A program made the position numbers and the translations under genes. A stretch of 64,000 nucleotides of DNA. It comes from Streptomyces tateyamensis. Its GTDB lineage: Bacteria; Actinomycetota; Actinomycetes; Streptomycetales; Streptomycetaceae. The stretch lies in assembly GCF_003205575.1 (NCBI RefSeq), contig NZ_PYBW01000039.1, positions 85,406 through 149,405 on the forward strand, given 5' to 3'. The notes beneath the pieces are model-generated. The model saw nothing but the letters and a program-made list of their open reading frames with translations. It did not search any database and was not told where the DNA came from. This document shows, one piece after another, positions 15,737 through 24,361 of the stretch (the first letter of the stretch is position 1; each line of letters begins with the position of its first letter).

Positions 15737-17151
15737 CAGGCCTTCTCTGCAGCAGCGTCAAGGAGCCACGAGACCCCGTCGCCGGGCACCTTGATGCTGC
15801 GCGCTGACTCAAGGGCGAGCTTGCCGAGCATGGCGCGCAGGCTCTGGACGGCTTCGTCGTACGCCTCTTCGTCGAGGCTGTTCGACGCCCTGGCCATGAC
15901 CAGGTCCGTGATGCACTGTTCGAGATCCTGACAGGCATCCGTGATGCGGTCTGGGGCTGCCTGGCGGCGCTTGCGGACCCGGGCGTCCTTGCCGGCGAAC
16001 TCGAGCGAGCTTGAGAAGGCGTCCCTGGCTTCGGCAATGGTCCGGGAGGCTTCAGCAAGCTGGGGGGCCGGCACCTTGTCGCCTGCGGTCTCCACTGCCA
16101 GAGCCTTGAGGACTGTGTCGGTAAGCGCCTTCGCCACAGCCACCCCGGCGCCAGCAGCCTTGACCGAGCGGTTCAACCCGGGGATCGCGACCGTCGCCGG
16201 GGCCGCAGTCGGCGCAGGCTTCAGCGAATCAGGCAGGAGGCGGTCAAGGTAGCGGGCGTGGAAGTCCGGCTCAATGAGCCGGACGTCCGTCTTCGAGTAC
16301 CCCAGTGCGATGGCGGCGAGCCGGCTTTCCTTGAGCAGGTCGGCCTTCTCCTTACTGACTGCTGAATCCTTGAGGTACCGGCGGTGCAGCTCGCGGAGCT
16401 TCTCCTGAGCCTCCTCGAAGTCCAGCAGTCGGAGCTGAGCATCGCCCGTGCTGCTTCGTGCGATCAGGTCGCGCAGGCACGACAGGATCCAGACGTCCTG
16501 CTCGGCGGTCTCCTTCCGGACGTGGAACTCGCGTGCGATGTCGGGCAGAAGGCGGCCGGCCGACACCTGCTCATCGATGGCGATCAGACGGTTGATGTAG
16601 GAGTAATCGCGCCGGTGGTCCTTGCGCAGCTGCAGTGACAGCTCGACAGTACTGATATCCGCCCAGGTACACGACTCAGGCAGGACGCCCACCCGGATGC
16701 TGGGGACACCCAGATCCTTGAGGGCAGCACGCCTCGTGTTTCCGTTGACCAGGATTCCGTCACGGGTAATCAGGCCGGGGTCGGTCTGCTTGAATTCCCG
16801 CAGACTTTCCATGAGCGCGTCGAAATCTTTGTCGCGCAATGCAGGGTCCTTGGGGAGGGCCCGGAGCAGGAAATGCAGATAGTCCTGGCTATCGTCGCTC
16901 CAGGGGTCCTCATCGAGGGCCCGGTCGCGAGCTGGCTCATGGCTGCGCTGCGCGCGGATCCGGTGTGTTCCCGGATTGAAATAAAGGTCGTTGACCGGCA
17001 TGTCGATGACCTCGACATGCAGCGGCTTGCCGCGCCACTCGATGGTCAGCGTCTCTTTGATGCCGGTGCCTTCGCGGACTTCTCTGAGCCGCTCCTCCAC
17101 AAGTGCCCGGTTGCTCGCAGCAAGCGGTGGCGCACCGAAGTCCGTCCTCAT
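15736..17151 (-). CDS. ParB/Srx-fold DNA-binding protein of the restriction operon
   Basis: 471 aa. A ParB/sulfiredoxin-like domain spans ~45-165, with LITRDGILVNGNTRRAAL (NGNTRR at 136-141, the nucleotide/phosphate-binding patch) and IRVGVLPES. A helix-turn-helix-like stretch follows (~197-225: LLPDIAREFHVRKETAEQDV). The C-terminal half is helical and charged. ATG at 17149-17151 has GGAGGG upstream. ParB-fold proteins bind CTP or ATP and load on DNA, or act as nucleases; role here unknown. It is fused to the helicase gene by a TGATG overlap, implying stoichiometric production. Confidence 0.8.
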   Translation of the reverse strand: MRTDFGAPPLAASNRALVEERLREVREGTGIKETLTIEWRGKPLHVEVIDMPVNDLYFNPGTHRIRAQRSHEPARDRALDEDPWSDDSQDYLHFLLRALPKDPALRDKDFDALMESLREFKQTDPGLITRDGILVNGNTRRAALKDLGVPSIRVGVLPESCTWADISTVELSLQLRKDHRRDYSYINRLIAIDEQVSAGRLLPDIAREFHVRKETAEQDVWILSCLRDLIARSSTGDAQLRLLDFEEAQEKLRELHRRYLKDSAVSKEKADLLKESRLAAIALGYSKTDVRLIEPDFHARYLDRLLPDSLKPAPTAAPATVAIPGLNRSVKAAGAGVAVAKALTDTVLKALAVETAGDKVPAPQLAEASRTIAEARDAFSSSLEFAGKDARVRKRRQAAPDRITDACQDLEQCITDLVMARASNSLDEEAYDEAVQSLRAMLGKLALESARSIKVPGDGVSWLLDAAAEKA

Positions 17152-17258
17152 GGATCCCTCCAAAATCGTCAGTCCAGCTCTTGATCGGTGCGGTGGGGCG
17201 GCGGACCGCTCCTACAGCGGGCCGCCACCGTACCGCGTGCATGTGCGAGAGCCTGGGC

Positions 17259-17933
17259 TTAACCCAGTGCGGCCTTGACCTGTTCCCGGGAGTCCGCCGG
17301 CAGCGAGCGGAATGCGGCCCACAGGTGTTCCAGCTCGCTGAAGTCCCGAGCGTCCTGCGCGACCCAGCCGGCCAGGATCCCGCGCTCGAAGCCCGAGAGC
17401 TGTTTGATCTGGCCGAGCACCCCTGCGAGATCAGCAGTCAGGCCGCGCCCACCCACGCGGCAGCGGTTGCACTCGATGACCAGTTGCAGCTCGGTCGTCC
17501 CGTCAGGCAACTGGACGTCGCGCCGCGCGATGTCCAGCTGAGCGGCTTCGAAGGTGCCGGCGTAGGTCTGGCCCGGCGTGATCCCGCACGAGCGGCACAT
17601 GTGGCTGTCCCGTGCCAGCAACTCGCGCCGCTGGGTAGCTGTGACCACCGTGCCGGTCTTCTTGCTGGCCTTGCCGGGTTCCCACACGGGCTGACCCGCC
17701 TCCACGAACCGCTGTTCGTGCGCGCCGAGGCTCAGGTCCTCCCGGTTCGTGTCGATCCGCCAGCCGAAGTCGCGCAGGTCACGCATACGGCGGTCGATCT
17801 GCGCGACCTCCGGAAAGGCATCTCGGAGCTGAGCCTTCGTGAACAGGTTCCCCTCTCCGACGACCTGGACCAGCCACAGGGCAGCCCGCTTCATCGTGCC
17901 GTACTTCTCGTCTTCCCAGGACGGCTGCTCCAT
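17259..17933 (-). CDS. HNH-like zinc-finger nuclease, first gene of the defence operon
   Basis: 224 aa. The N-terminal ~70 residues look like a winged helix (LFTKAQLRDAFPEVAQIDRR). The C-terminal part has a treble-clef pattern: CRSC (113-116) and ECNRC (155-158), with a conserved VGGRG after it. The usual first HNH histidine between the Cys pairs is not obvious (QLDIARRDV occupies its place), so cleavage activity is uncertain. The family resemblance is to restriction-associated HNH proteins. It is followed after 107 bases by the ParB-like gene and is transcribed away from the 18131 regulator. Confidence 0.7.
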   Translation of the reverse strand: MEQPSWEDEKYGTMKRAALWLVQVVGEGNLFTKAQLRDAFPEVAQIDRRMRDLRDFGWRIDTNREDLSLGAHEQRFVEAGQPVWEPGKASKKTGTVVTATQRRELLARDSHMCRSCGITPGQTYAGTFEAAQLDIARRDVQLPDGTTELQLVIECNRCRVGGRGLTADLAGVLGQIKQLSGFERGILAGWVAQDARDFSELEHLWAAFRSLPADSREQVKAALG

Positions 17934-18008
17934 GTGCGCACCCCAATGCGTGTCGGTCTGTCAGAGAACTCAGCCTTGCCCGTGGAACCAGGCCGAGGCG
18001 ACTGCGAG

Positions 18009-18025
18009 CAGGTCCATTTGACCTG
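18009..18025. promoter_or_regulatory. Inverted repeat in the divergent promoter region
   Basis: CAGGTC and GACCTG flank CATTT, between the HNH gene (start 17933, minus) and the divergent HTH gene (start ~18131, plus). Good position for an operator that governs the defence operon, with the HTH protein as the natural candidate. Confidence 0.35.
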
Positions 18026-18130
18026 GTCGGCGACGGCAATTGGAAGGGGATGCGGATCTTTCGCCTACCTTGTGAATACCGAGAGCTTCACGGGCGCTGT
18101 GCTTTGGATCAGACTCGACCTTGCAACCGT

Positions 18131-18955
18131 GTGTTCAGTGAAGACGAGGAGTCGCGCTTGCCAGCGCCAGGTCAGATCAGGGCAGGGATCGACCCCGATG
18201 CTTCACCGGCCCACCGAGAGTTCGCCCGAAGGCTGAGGCAGCTGTGCCAGCTGATCACCGAGGGCAGCTCGGGGCCGAGCAGTCAGAAGGCAATCTGCGA
18301 AGCCTTCGAGGCACGTGGAAAGATCGGTGGTGTCTCCCAATCGACGCTGACCAGCCAGCTGGGTGCTAGACGAAGGCCGGACCTGTACGTGGCGCGGGAG
18401 CTCCATGCACTTGCTTCCGAGGTGGTAGAGGCAGACCCGGGCAGCCCCGCTGTCCCTATCACGCTTGCAGAGCTGGAAGCCCTCCACGCCAGTGCAGTGA
18501 TCAAGCACTGTGACTGCTGCGAATTCGGCGCCCACGTGCCGCCTGTCGGTGTGGCGCAACATGCGGCAAGGCCAGTGGCAACGGAGGCAGAGTCGCCGGC
18601 CCTGACTCGCTCTCAGGAGTTGCCGGTCCCCCCGCCAGAGGGGGACCGGCAACATATCGGGGCAACTGCCCGCGCATGGCCGCCGCAGAGTTACCTCGAG
18701 CAGCACCTTCGTGCCGGCCGGACCGAGGACGCTCGGGTGATCCTCCGTTACGCCGGCGCCGCGTCAGCTCTCGTTGATGTTGTGGACGCGATCGCAGCTT
18801 GTCGGGCGGGAGAACTCGATGACGCCGCTGACACGATCTTGTATCACGCCGGCCGGCGTGATCCGAAGGATGTCCTCGGCATTGTGCGACTGTTCATCGA
18901 GCAGAGTCGACATGCCGACCTGGGCATTCTCCTGAGTGCGACTGAGCACGGGTAG
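18131..18955 (+). CDS. Helix-turn-helix protein divergent from the defence operon
   Basis: About 274 aa from the GTG at 18131, preferred because codon-third-position GC becomes strong only here; an ATG at 18050 is in frame. Residues ~20-95 look like a DNA-binding domain (FARRLRQLCQLITEG, QKAICEAFEARGKIGG, SQSTLTSQLGARRRPDLYVA). A Pro/Glu-rich linker leads to a helical C-terminal repeat region (YLEQHLRAGRTEDARVIL, AACRAGELDDAADTILYHA) like short TPR pairs. Probable transcription regulator; ligand unknown. No close named family is recognised. Confidence 0.65.
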   Translation: MFSEDEESRLPAPGQIRAGIDPDASPAHREFARRLRQLCQLITEGSSGPSSQKAICEAFEARGKIGGVSQSTLTSQLGARRRPDLYVARELHALASEVVEADPGSPAVPITLAELEALHASAVIKHCDCCEFGAHVPPVGVAQHAARPVATEAESPALTRSQELPVPPPEGDRQHIGATARAWPPQSYLEQHLRAGRTEDARVILRYAGAASALVDVVDAIAACRAGELDDAADTILYHAGRRDPKDVLGIVRLFIEQSRHADLGILLSATEHG

Positions 18956-18960
18956 GCAAG

Positions 18961-18992
18961 CTGTTCCAGGCTGCGGCTGCAGCCTGGAACAG
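18961..18992. terminator. Perfect 14-bp hairpin after the HTH gene
   Basis: Arms 18961-18974 and 18979-18992 pair perfectly around a 4-base loop, five bases after the TAG. It is a strong terminator-type stem. Confidence 0.7.
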
Positions 18993-18999
18993 CCAACGC

Positions 19000-19032
19000 G
19001 AAGGGCCCCGACCTTGACAGTCGGGGCCCTTC
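19000..19032. terminator. Perfect 13-bp hairpin between the HTH gene and tRNA-Ser
   Basis: Arms 19000-19012 and 19020-19032 pair perfectly around 7 bases. It faces the 3' end of the minus-strand tRNA-Ser, so it probably terminates that transcript and also backs up the stem at 18961. Confidence 0.75.
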
Positions 19033-19045
19033 GTCTATCTTGCTC

Positions 19046-19135
19046 TGGCGGTAGCGGTGGGATTCGAACCCACGGTGAAGTTGCCCCCACACACGCTTTC
19101 GAGGCGTGCTCCTTTGGCCGCTCGGACACGCTACC
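19046..19135 (-). tRNA. tRNA-Ser (anticodon CGA)
   Basis: On the minus strand the acceptor arms GGTAGCG (19129-19135) and CGCTACC (19050-19056) pair; discriminator G and an encoded CCA (19046-19048) follow. The anticodon loop is CTCGAAA, giving CGA (serine, UCG). The long variable arm typical of tRNA-Ser is present and the T loop reads GGTTCGAATCCC. The 3' end faces the lower-GC defence region, the side where integrative elements usually insert. Confidence 0.95.
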
Positions 19136-19201
19136 GAGAGAGACTCTACCCGACCGGGTGGGCGGGGACGAAATCCGTTCTCGTTGTCGGGGCGGGCCTG
19201 G

Positions 19202-19717
19202 TCAGCGGTGGGGGGCGAAGAAGGTGAGCAGGGGGGCGGCGCACTCGTCGGGGAGCACAGAGGAGATGACCTCGGGACGGTGGTTCAGCCTTGGGTCGCG
19301 CAGGGCGTCGAAGAGGGAGCCGGCTGCGCCCGTCTTCGGCTCGTGGGCGCCGTAGACGACGCGGGCCAGGCGGGAGAGGACGATGGCGCCCGCGCACATG
19401 GTGCAGGGTTCGAGGGTGACGACCAGGGTGCAGTCGGCCAGGCGCCACTCGCCGATCGAAGAAGCCGCCTGGCGGATGGCGAGGACCTCGGCGTGGGCCG
19501 TCGGGTCGCCGGTGGCCTCGCGTTCGTTGTGGCCGCGGCCGATCACGGCGCCGTCGGGGGAGAGGACCAGGGCGCCGACCGGCACGTCGTGGGAGGCGAG
19601 GGCGAGGAGCCCCTCCGTGATGGCCTCGCGCATCGCCGGCTCCCAACGGGTGCGGACCGGGTCCGGGCGGACCGGGGCCGGCAGGGGCGGGATGTCGACG
19701 GCGAGGTGGGGCTGCAT
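19202..19717 (-). CDS. tadA: tRNA adenosine(34) deaminase TadA
   Basis: 171 aa. The zinc deaminase motifs are HAE (His75, Glu77) and PCTMC (Cys105, Cys108). It converts A34 to inosine in tRNA-Arg(ACG). The first ~28 residues precede the usual TadA fold, so an internal start at the second methionine (19633) is possible; the ATG at 19717 has GAGGGA close upstream. It lies beside the gene of its known partner family. Confidence 0.93.
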   Translation of the reverse strand: MQPHLAVDIPPLPAPVRPDPVRTRWEPAMREAITEGLLALASHDVPVGALVLSPDGAVIGRGHNEREATGDPTAHAEVLAIRQAASSIGEWRLADCTLVVTLEPCTMCAGAIVLSRLARVVYGAHEPKTGAAGSLFDALRDPRLNHRPEVISSVLPDECAAPLLTFFAPHR

Positions 19718-19755
19718 TCCCTCAGTGTGCGGGATGCAGCCCCTGCGGCGGACAG

Positions 19756-20319
19756 TCAGCGCACCGCCTCCAGCACCTCCGCGCAGCCGAGCGCGTCGGC
19801 GATCTCGGAGAGGGCGTCGCCGGGCGCGGCGGCCTCGTCGGCCAGTTCCAGCAGGGCGGGCGCCGCCACGCCGAACTCGGCAAGCAGTTCGGCGTCGCCC
19901 AGCGGGCCGACCGGGACGCCGCCCGGGCCGGTCAGCGGCGCGTCCTCGTCGTCGTCGGAGTCGGAGAGCTCGGCGTCCTCGCTCTCCTCCAGTTCGTCCA
20001 CCAGGCTGTCGATGTCGTCGAACTCACTGTCGCCGGCCCGCCCGACCAGCTCCTCGGTGAGGACCACGTCCCCGTAGGAGCTGCGGGCCGCGGCCGCGGC
20101 GTCGGAGACGAAGATCCGTGGATCCTCCTCGCCGTCCACCCGGACGACGGCGAACCACGCGTCCTCCTGCTCGATGAACACCAGCACCGTGTCGTCGTCC
20201 TGTGCCGATTCGCGTGCCAGGTCGGCAAGATCGGCAAGGGTCTCGACGCTGTCCAACTCGGTCTCGCTCACATCCCACCCGTCCTCGGTGCGAGCAAGCA
20301 CTGCAGCGAAGTACGCCAC
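19756..20319 (-). CDS. tRNA adenosine deaminase-associated protein
   Basis: 187 aa from the GTG at 20317-20319, with GGGAG upstream; homologues start at YFAAVLARTEDGW, which supports it over earlier in-frame codons. The protein is acidic, with an internal DSDDDEDAP-type Asp/Glu tract, and matches the actinobacterial family found beside tadA (TIGR03941 type). Function is unknown; a regulatory or stabilising partner of TadA is inferred from constant linkage. Confidence 0.8.
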   Translation of the reverse strand: MAYFAAVLARTEDGWDVSETELDSVETLADLADLARESAQDDDTVLVFIEQEDAWFAVVRVDGEEDPRIFVSDAAAAARSSYGDVVLTEELVGRAGDSEFDDIDSLVDELEESEDAELSDSDDDEDAPLTGPGGVPVGPLGDAELLAEFGVAAPALLELADEAAAPGDALSEIADALGCAEVLEAVR

Positions 20320-20547
20320 CAGGGACTCTCCCAAATGGTCTCGGCCGTAGGCGATCTCGGGCGAACGCGGTCTGGCCGCCCCCGCACCAGAGGCGGCCCG
20401 CTGTTCGGACCGTCCCACCGGCATCGTGACAGATAGCCAGCCCTTGCGGGGAGTCTTCTACGCCGCGTCTTCGCAGGTCGTGTCGGATTCGGCAGCTTGG
20501 TGGCCGGGATTGCACCGTTGGGTGACGCCGGAGGGGCTGGGTGGCGC

Positions 20548-20763
20548 TCAGATGCGGAAGGTGCGCATGCGGAGCGCCTCGCGCATGCGACGCTCCTTGG
20601 TCTTACGCGGCTGGACCCGGGCGCGCAGCTCGCGGGCCTCGGCGAGCTCGCGCAGGAAGACGGCCCGGCGACGGCGGCGCGCGGCCTCGGTCTCCCGGGC
20701 GGGCGCGTCGTCCTTCGGGGCGTCGGCCGATTCGGCCGCAGGATCCTCCGGCGTCCTCTTCAT
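20548..20763 (-). CDS. Small basic conserved protein
   Basis: 71 aa. A Pro/Glu/Ala-rich start is followed by a highly basic helix (ETEAARRRRRAVFLRELAEA, then RKTKERRMREALRMRTFR). Small Arg-rich proteins of this pattern occur divergent from upp in Streptomyces. The charge and helix suggest nucleic-acid binding, but the function is unknown. Confidence 0.65.
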   Translation of the reverse strand: MKRTPEDPAAESADAPKDDAPARETEAARRRRRAVFLRELAEARELRARVQPRKTKERRMREALRMRTFRI

Positions 20764-20949
20764 ACCGTCCGACTTTCCCAGAACTCGTGAGTAGAAGCCA
20801 CAGGAGGGAAACAGGAGAGAAAGGAGAGGACTCGCGACACGCCGGTGAAGGCCGGGGAGGGGCCGGACGGGGCCCGGTCCGGAAAGAAGGGCAGCTGGAC
20901 GGCGGCTGGACGGTCGAAGGCACTCCTGGACGCGGTTAAGGTCGAAGGC

Positions 20950-21585
20950 ATGCGGATCCACGTCGTCGACCACCCCCTGGTGGCCCACAAGCTCTCCACG
21001 CTGCGCGATGAGCGCACCGACTCCCCGACCTTCCGTCGCCTGACCGACGAGCTGGTCACGCTGCTGGCGTACGAGGCCACCCGGGACGTGCGGACCGACG
21101 AGGTCGAGATCACCACCCCGGTCGCGGTCACCACCGGCGTGCGGCTGAGCTACCCGCGCCCGCTGGTGGTGCCGATCCTGCGGGCCGGCCTGGGCATGCT
21201 GGACGGCATGACCCGGCTGCTGCCCACCGCCGAGGTCGGTTTCCTCGGCATGGTGCGCAACGAGCAGACGCTGGAGGCGTCCACCTACGCCACCCGGATG
21301 CCGGACGACCTGTCGGGCCGCCAGGTCTACGTGCTGGACCCGATGCTGGCCACCGGCGGCACCCTGGTCGCGGCGATCAAGCTGCTGATCGAGCGCGGCG
21401 CCACCGATGTGACCGCCGTGGTGCTGCTGGCCGCGCCGGAGGGCGTGGCGGTGATGGAGCAGGAGCTGGCCGGGCTGCCGGTGACCGTGGTGACGGCCGC
21501 ACTGGACGAGCGGCTGAACGAGCACGGGTACATCGTCCCGGGCCTGGGTGACGCCGGCGACCGCCTGTACGGGACCGCTGGGTAA
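20950..21585 (+). CDS. upp: Uracil phosphoribosyltransferase
   Basis: 211 aa. It starts [20 protein letters not shown] and ends [20 protein letters not shown], as in UPRTase. The PRPP-binding loop is [10 protein letters not shown]. It salvages uracil to UMP with PRPP in the cytoplasm. The ATG at 20950 was chosen over a frame-open upstream extension because the family starts at this MRI. A strong terminator follows. Confidence 0.95.
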   Translation: MRIHVVDHPLVAHKLSTLRDERTDSPTFRRLTDELVTLLAYEATRDVRTDEVEITTPVAVTTGVRLSYPRPLVVPILRAGLGMLDGMTRLLPTAEVGFLGMVRNEQTLEASTYATRMPDDLSGRQVYVLDPMLATGGTLVAAIKLLIERGATDVTAVVLLAAPEGVAVMEQELAGLPVTVVTAALDERLNEHGYIVPGLGDAGDRLYGTAG

Positions 21586-21645
21586 GAAGTCAGCCAGGAA
21601 GTCAGGCGGGTCAGGCAGGAAGCCGGGTAGGACTTCGACAACGGA

Positions 21646-21676
21646 AAGGGGCCCTCGCGACTCGCGAGGGCCCCTT
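21646..21676. terminator. Bidirectional terminator between upp and the LytR_C gene
   Basis: Perfect 14-bp arms (21646-21659 and 21663-21676) flank a 3-base loop, ending in TT; A residues precede the left arm, so it can work in both directions for the convergent genes. Confidence 0.8.
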
Positions 21677-21707
21677 CCTACGTGCGGTCCTACGTGTGGA
21701 CGTGTGG

Positions 21708-22463
21708 TCAGCAACTGCCCGGCAGGGCCGAGGCGGCCGGCGAGGGCTTGAGGGCCTCGGTCAGGGCGGAGGCGGCGGCGGTCGGGTCGAGCAGCGCGGT
21801 GTAGCCGTCGCCGATCACGAAGTCGACGCTGGTGTCGGTGCGCTGGTCGGCCATGGTGCTGGCACCGGCCACCTGGGCGCCGACCAGGGCGGCCGCGCCC
21901 GCACCGGACTGCCCGGCCACCACGACCGCGCTGCCGGGCACCTTCTTCTGCAGCGCGGACGGCGCGTTGCCGACCTTGCCGACGGTGAAGCCGCGCTTCT
22001 TCAGCTCGTCCGCGGTGTGCGCGGCCAGGCCCGCCTTGTCAGTGGAGTTCAGCACGTTGACCGTGACGGTCTGCGGCGACGGCGCGGCGGTGACGCCGGG
22101 CAGCGGGCTGCCCAGCGCGCTCGGCGAGGCGGCGGCGGACCCCGAGGCGGACGCCGAAGCACCGGCGCCGGCCGAGCCGGAGGCGCCGGGGGACGGCGCA
22201 GCCAGCGGTTTGCCGCCGGCGCCGGCCGCGGCCGCGTGGCCGGACGGGTTGGCGGAAGCGCAGGCCTGCGCGGCACCGTGCTTGGCCTTGCCGGTGAAGA
22301 TGTCCACCACTTGCACGCCACCCAGGGCGATCAGTGCCAGGGCGAGCAGCGAACCCACCACCACCATCACCTTGCGGCCGCGTTTGGGCGGCGGACCGAG
22401 GCGAGGGTAGCTGGTGCCGGTGATCCGGAACTGCTTCCCCTTCAAGCCTTGGGGAGTCAACAT
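21708..22463 (-). CDS. LytR C-terminal domain protein, membrane-anchored
   Basis: 251 aa from the ATG at 22461-22463. A short basic cytoplasmic start (KRGRKV) leads to one membrane segment (VMVVVGSLLALALIALGGV). A long Ala/Gly/Ser/Pro extracellular linker follows, then a LytR_C domain (~155-240: VTVNVLNSTDKAGLAAHTAD, ELKKRGFTVGKVGNA). LytR_C domains occur in envelope proteins tied to LCP/teichoic acid biology; this one lacks the LCP catalytic domain. Confidence 0.8.
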   Translation of the reverse strand: MLTPQGLKGKQFRITGTSYPRLGPPPKRGRKVMVVVGSLLALALIALGGVQVVDIFTGKAKHGAAQACASANPSGHAAAAGAGGKPLAAPSPGASGSAGAGASASASGSAAASPSALGSPLPGVTAAPSPQTVTVNVLNSTDKAGLAAHTADELKKRGFTVGKVGNAPSALQKKVPGSAVVVAGQSGAGAAALVGAQVAGASTMADQRTDTSVDFVIGDGYTALLDPTAAASALTEALKPSPAASALPGSC

Positions 22464-22755
22464 GCTCACAGTCTGTCTCCCCTTGCTCGAAGGACAGCCG
22501 TTGGCGGCGATGGTGGGCGCGTCGGGCATGGTCGTCGGGCGCGGGCACCGGAAGTGGAACCGGGGGCCGTGATGCGCTCAGACCGTGGTCAGCAGCCTAG
22601 TCCGGTTCCTGGGATGAAGGTAATAAATGATCATCAATTGGCGCAGGCGAGCACTCGAAAGGGTGTACTGACGGTCAATCGACAGCCCCGTCCGAGTGAT
22701 GGGTGGGGTACCGGGCGAAGAATCGGTGGCGCGGATGGCAGTGACTGACAGGAAA

Positions 22756-23052
22756 TCAGTCCATCTCGAGCACGCGGGCGTGCAGCACCTGACGCTGCTG
22801 CAGCGCGGCGCGCACCGCGCGGTGCAGGCCGTCCTCCAGGTAGAGGTCGCCGTGCCACTTGACCACGTGGGCGAAGAGGTCCCCGTAGAAGGTCGAGTCC
22901 TCGGCCAGCAAAGTCTCCAGGTCCAGTTGGCCCTTGGTGGTCACCAACTGGTCGAGTCGTACCGGACGAGGGGCGACGTCTGCCCACTGACGGGTGCTGG
23001 TCCGGCCGTGATCCGGGTACGGCCGCCCGTTGCCGATGCGCTTGAAGATCAC
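22756..23052 (-). CDS. Small conserved actinobacterial protein, ParB/VapB-like annotation
   Basis: 98 aa. It opens MIFKRIGNGRPYPDHG and contains VRLDQLVTTKGQLDLETLLA and LYLEDGLHRAVRAALQQR. The last stretch resembles the DG-x-HR motif of the ParB/Srx fold. Homologues are widespread beside LytR_C genes and are often labelled type II antitoxin, but no toxin gene is adjacent, so a general regulatory role is likelier. Confidence 0.7.
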   Translation of the reverse strand: MIFKRIGNGRPYPDHGRTSTRQWADVAPRPVRLDQLVTTKGQLDLETLLAEDSTFYGDLFAHVVKWHGDLYLEDGLHRAVRAALQQRQVLHARVLEMD

Positions 23053-23150
23053 ACGGAAAGCCTACCGTTAGGGCGGCGGCCGGCGCAGCAGGCTGACGGT
23101 GCCACACCGCAGGAAAGGTGGCACACCGTCGAAATGCCGCCCGCTTGGCG

Positions 23151-24335
23151 TCACGAGCTGTCCACGCCCTGTCCGCGCAGCGCCGCGCCGATCCGGTCCA
23201 TCGAGGAGAGCCGCATCAGGCCGTAGTTGTAGAACTCCACCTCGGGCACCCCGAGCCCGCGCAGCACCGCGATCTTCTCGGCCAGGTTGGCCGGCCCGTC
23301 GCAGTCCTGGGCCATCGGCCGCAGGATCACCGCCAGCTCGGCCGGCCGGACCCCGTGCAGGCCGAAGGCGGCGACCTTCTCCCGCACCGCCTCGGCCGTC
23401 CGCGCGTAGCCGAGGGTCTCGATCCCCACCCCGGCCTTGGTCAGTGCGGGCAGGTCGATCCCGGACAGCCAGCCGGTGCCGGGGCCGCCGGCGTCCATGA
23501 AGCTCAGCCGCATGCCGTGCCCGGCCGCCCGCTCGGCCAGTGCCGCGGCCAGCGAGGTGACGGTGGCACAGCTCGCGTCCAGGTAGACGGCCAGCTCGCC
23601 GTCGGCCAGCCGGTCCAGCTTGCCGGGCTCGGCGGCCGCGTCCTCCTCGGTCAGCCGGCGGCGCAGTTCGGCGGCCACCACCTGGCGCACCCGCTCGGCG
23701 GCCACGCCGCGGGCGGCGGCGGCCGCGGTGCAGTGCGGGCAGAAGCAGATGCCGAGCAGCGCCTCGGCGAACGGGCCGAGCTCCTCGAAGTAGCGCTCGT
23801 GGTGGTAGCCGTGCCGCAGGCCGTGGAAGTGCAGGGACTCGGCGCGGATCGCGTCCACGCCGTACCGGGCCAGCTCGTCCACCAGGGTCAGCGCGTACTG
23901 GCGCACCTCGGGGTTGGCGGGGCAGAGCTCGGTGAGCAGGCGGTCGCCGAAGGCGTTGGCGGGGGCGCAGTCCGGGTGCTCGAAGCCGAGCCGGTCGTTG
24001 TGACAGAAGACGGTCCAGGCGTGCAGCTTCAGGCCGCGCCGGCGGGTCTGCTCGGCGGCCTCGGCGAACGGGTCGCGCTCGCCGATGGCGCGGGCCGCCG
24101 GCGGGGCCAGGCGGCGGCCGGACCAGCGAGCCGGGTCCGGGCGGAAGTACGCCGCGCCCGGCTCCAGGTAGCGGACCACCCGGGTGGGGTGGTGCGGGAA
24201 GACGTCGCGGGCCTCGTGGTAGACCGAGGCCAGGGTCAGACCGCCGACGCCGGCCCGGTCGGTGAGGTTGCCGAAGAAGGCGTCCGCGCCCTCGTCGAGC
24301 AGGTCGGTGGCGAAGGCGAGGACGGACGACTGCAC
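23151..24335 (-). CDS. Putative TIM-barrel (glycoside-hydrolase-like) protein
   Basis: 394 aa starting at a GTG (24333-24335). It has repeated beta-strand/helix alternation and motifs found in hypothetical glycosidase-like proteins: GLTLASVYHEARDVFPHH, LHAWTVFCHNDRLGFEHPD, ELCPANPEVRQYALTLVDEL, DAIRAESLHFHG and FCPHCTAAAA (paired Cys, possible metal site). No signal peptide. Enzymatic activity is not established. The last residues (GVPEVEFYNYGLM) match the C-terminal strand of such barrels. Confidence 0.5.
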   Translation of the reverse strand: MQSSVLAFATDLLDEGADAFFGNLTDRAGVGGLTLASVYHEARDVFPHHPTRVVRYLEPGAAYFRPDPARWSGRRLAPPAARAIGERDPFAEAAEQTRRRGLKLHAWTVFCHNDRLGFEHPDCAPANAFGDRLLTELCPANPEVRQYALTLVDELARYGVDAIRAESLHFHGLRHGYHHERYFEELGPFAEALLGICFCPHCTAAAAARGVAAERVRQVVAAELRRRLTEEDAAAEPGKLDRLADGELAVYLDASCATVTSLAAALAERAAGHGMRLSFMDAGGPGTGWLSGIDLPALTKAGVGIETLGYARTAEAVREKVAAFGLHGVRPAELAVILRPMAQDCDGPANLAEKIAVLRGLGVPEVEFYNYGLMRLSSMDRIGAALRGQGVDSS

Positions 24336-24361
24336 GGGGGCGCTCCGGAGCGAGGGGTCGG

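Noticed and set aside
19046..19135. Search for a second copy of the tRNA-Ser 3' end as an attachment site
   Set aside because: No match was noticed by eye between 1 and 19 kb; an att repeat may lie outside the window.
22756..23052. Calling the 98-aa protein a toxin-antitoxin antitoxin
   Set aside because: No toxin gene adjoins it and the fold hint is ParB/Srx-like; the common label is probably automatic.
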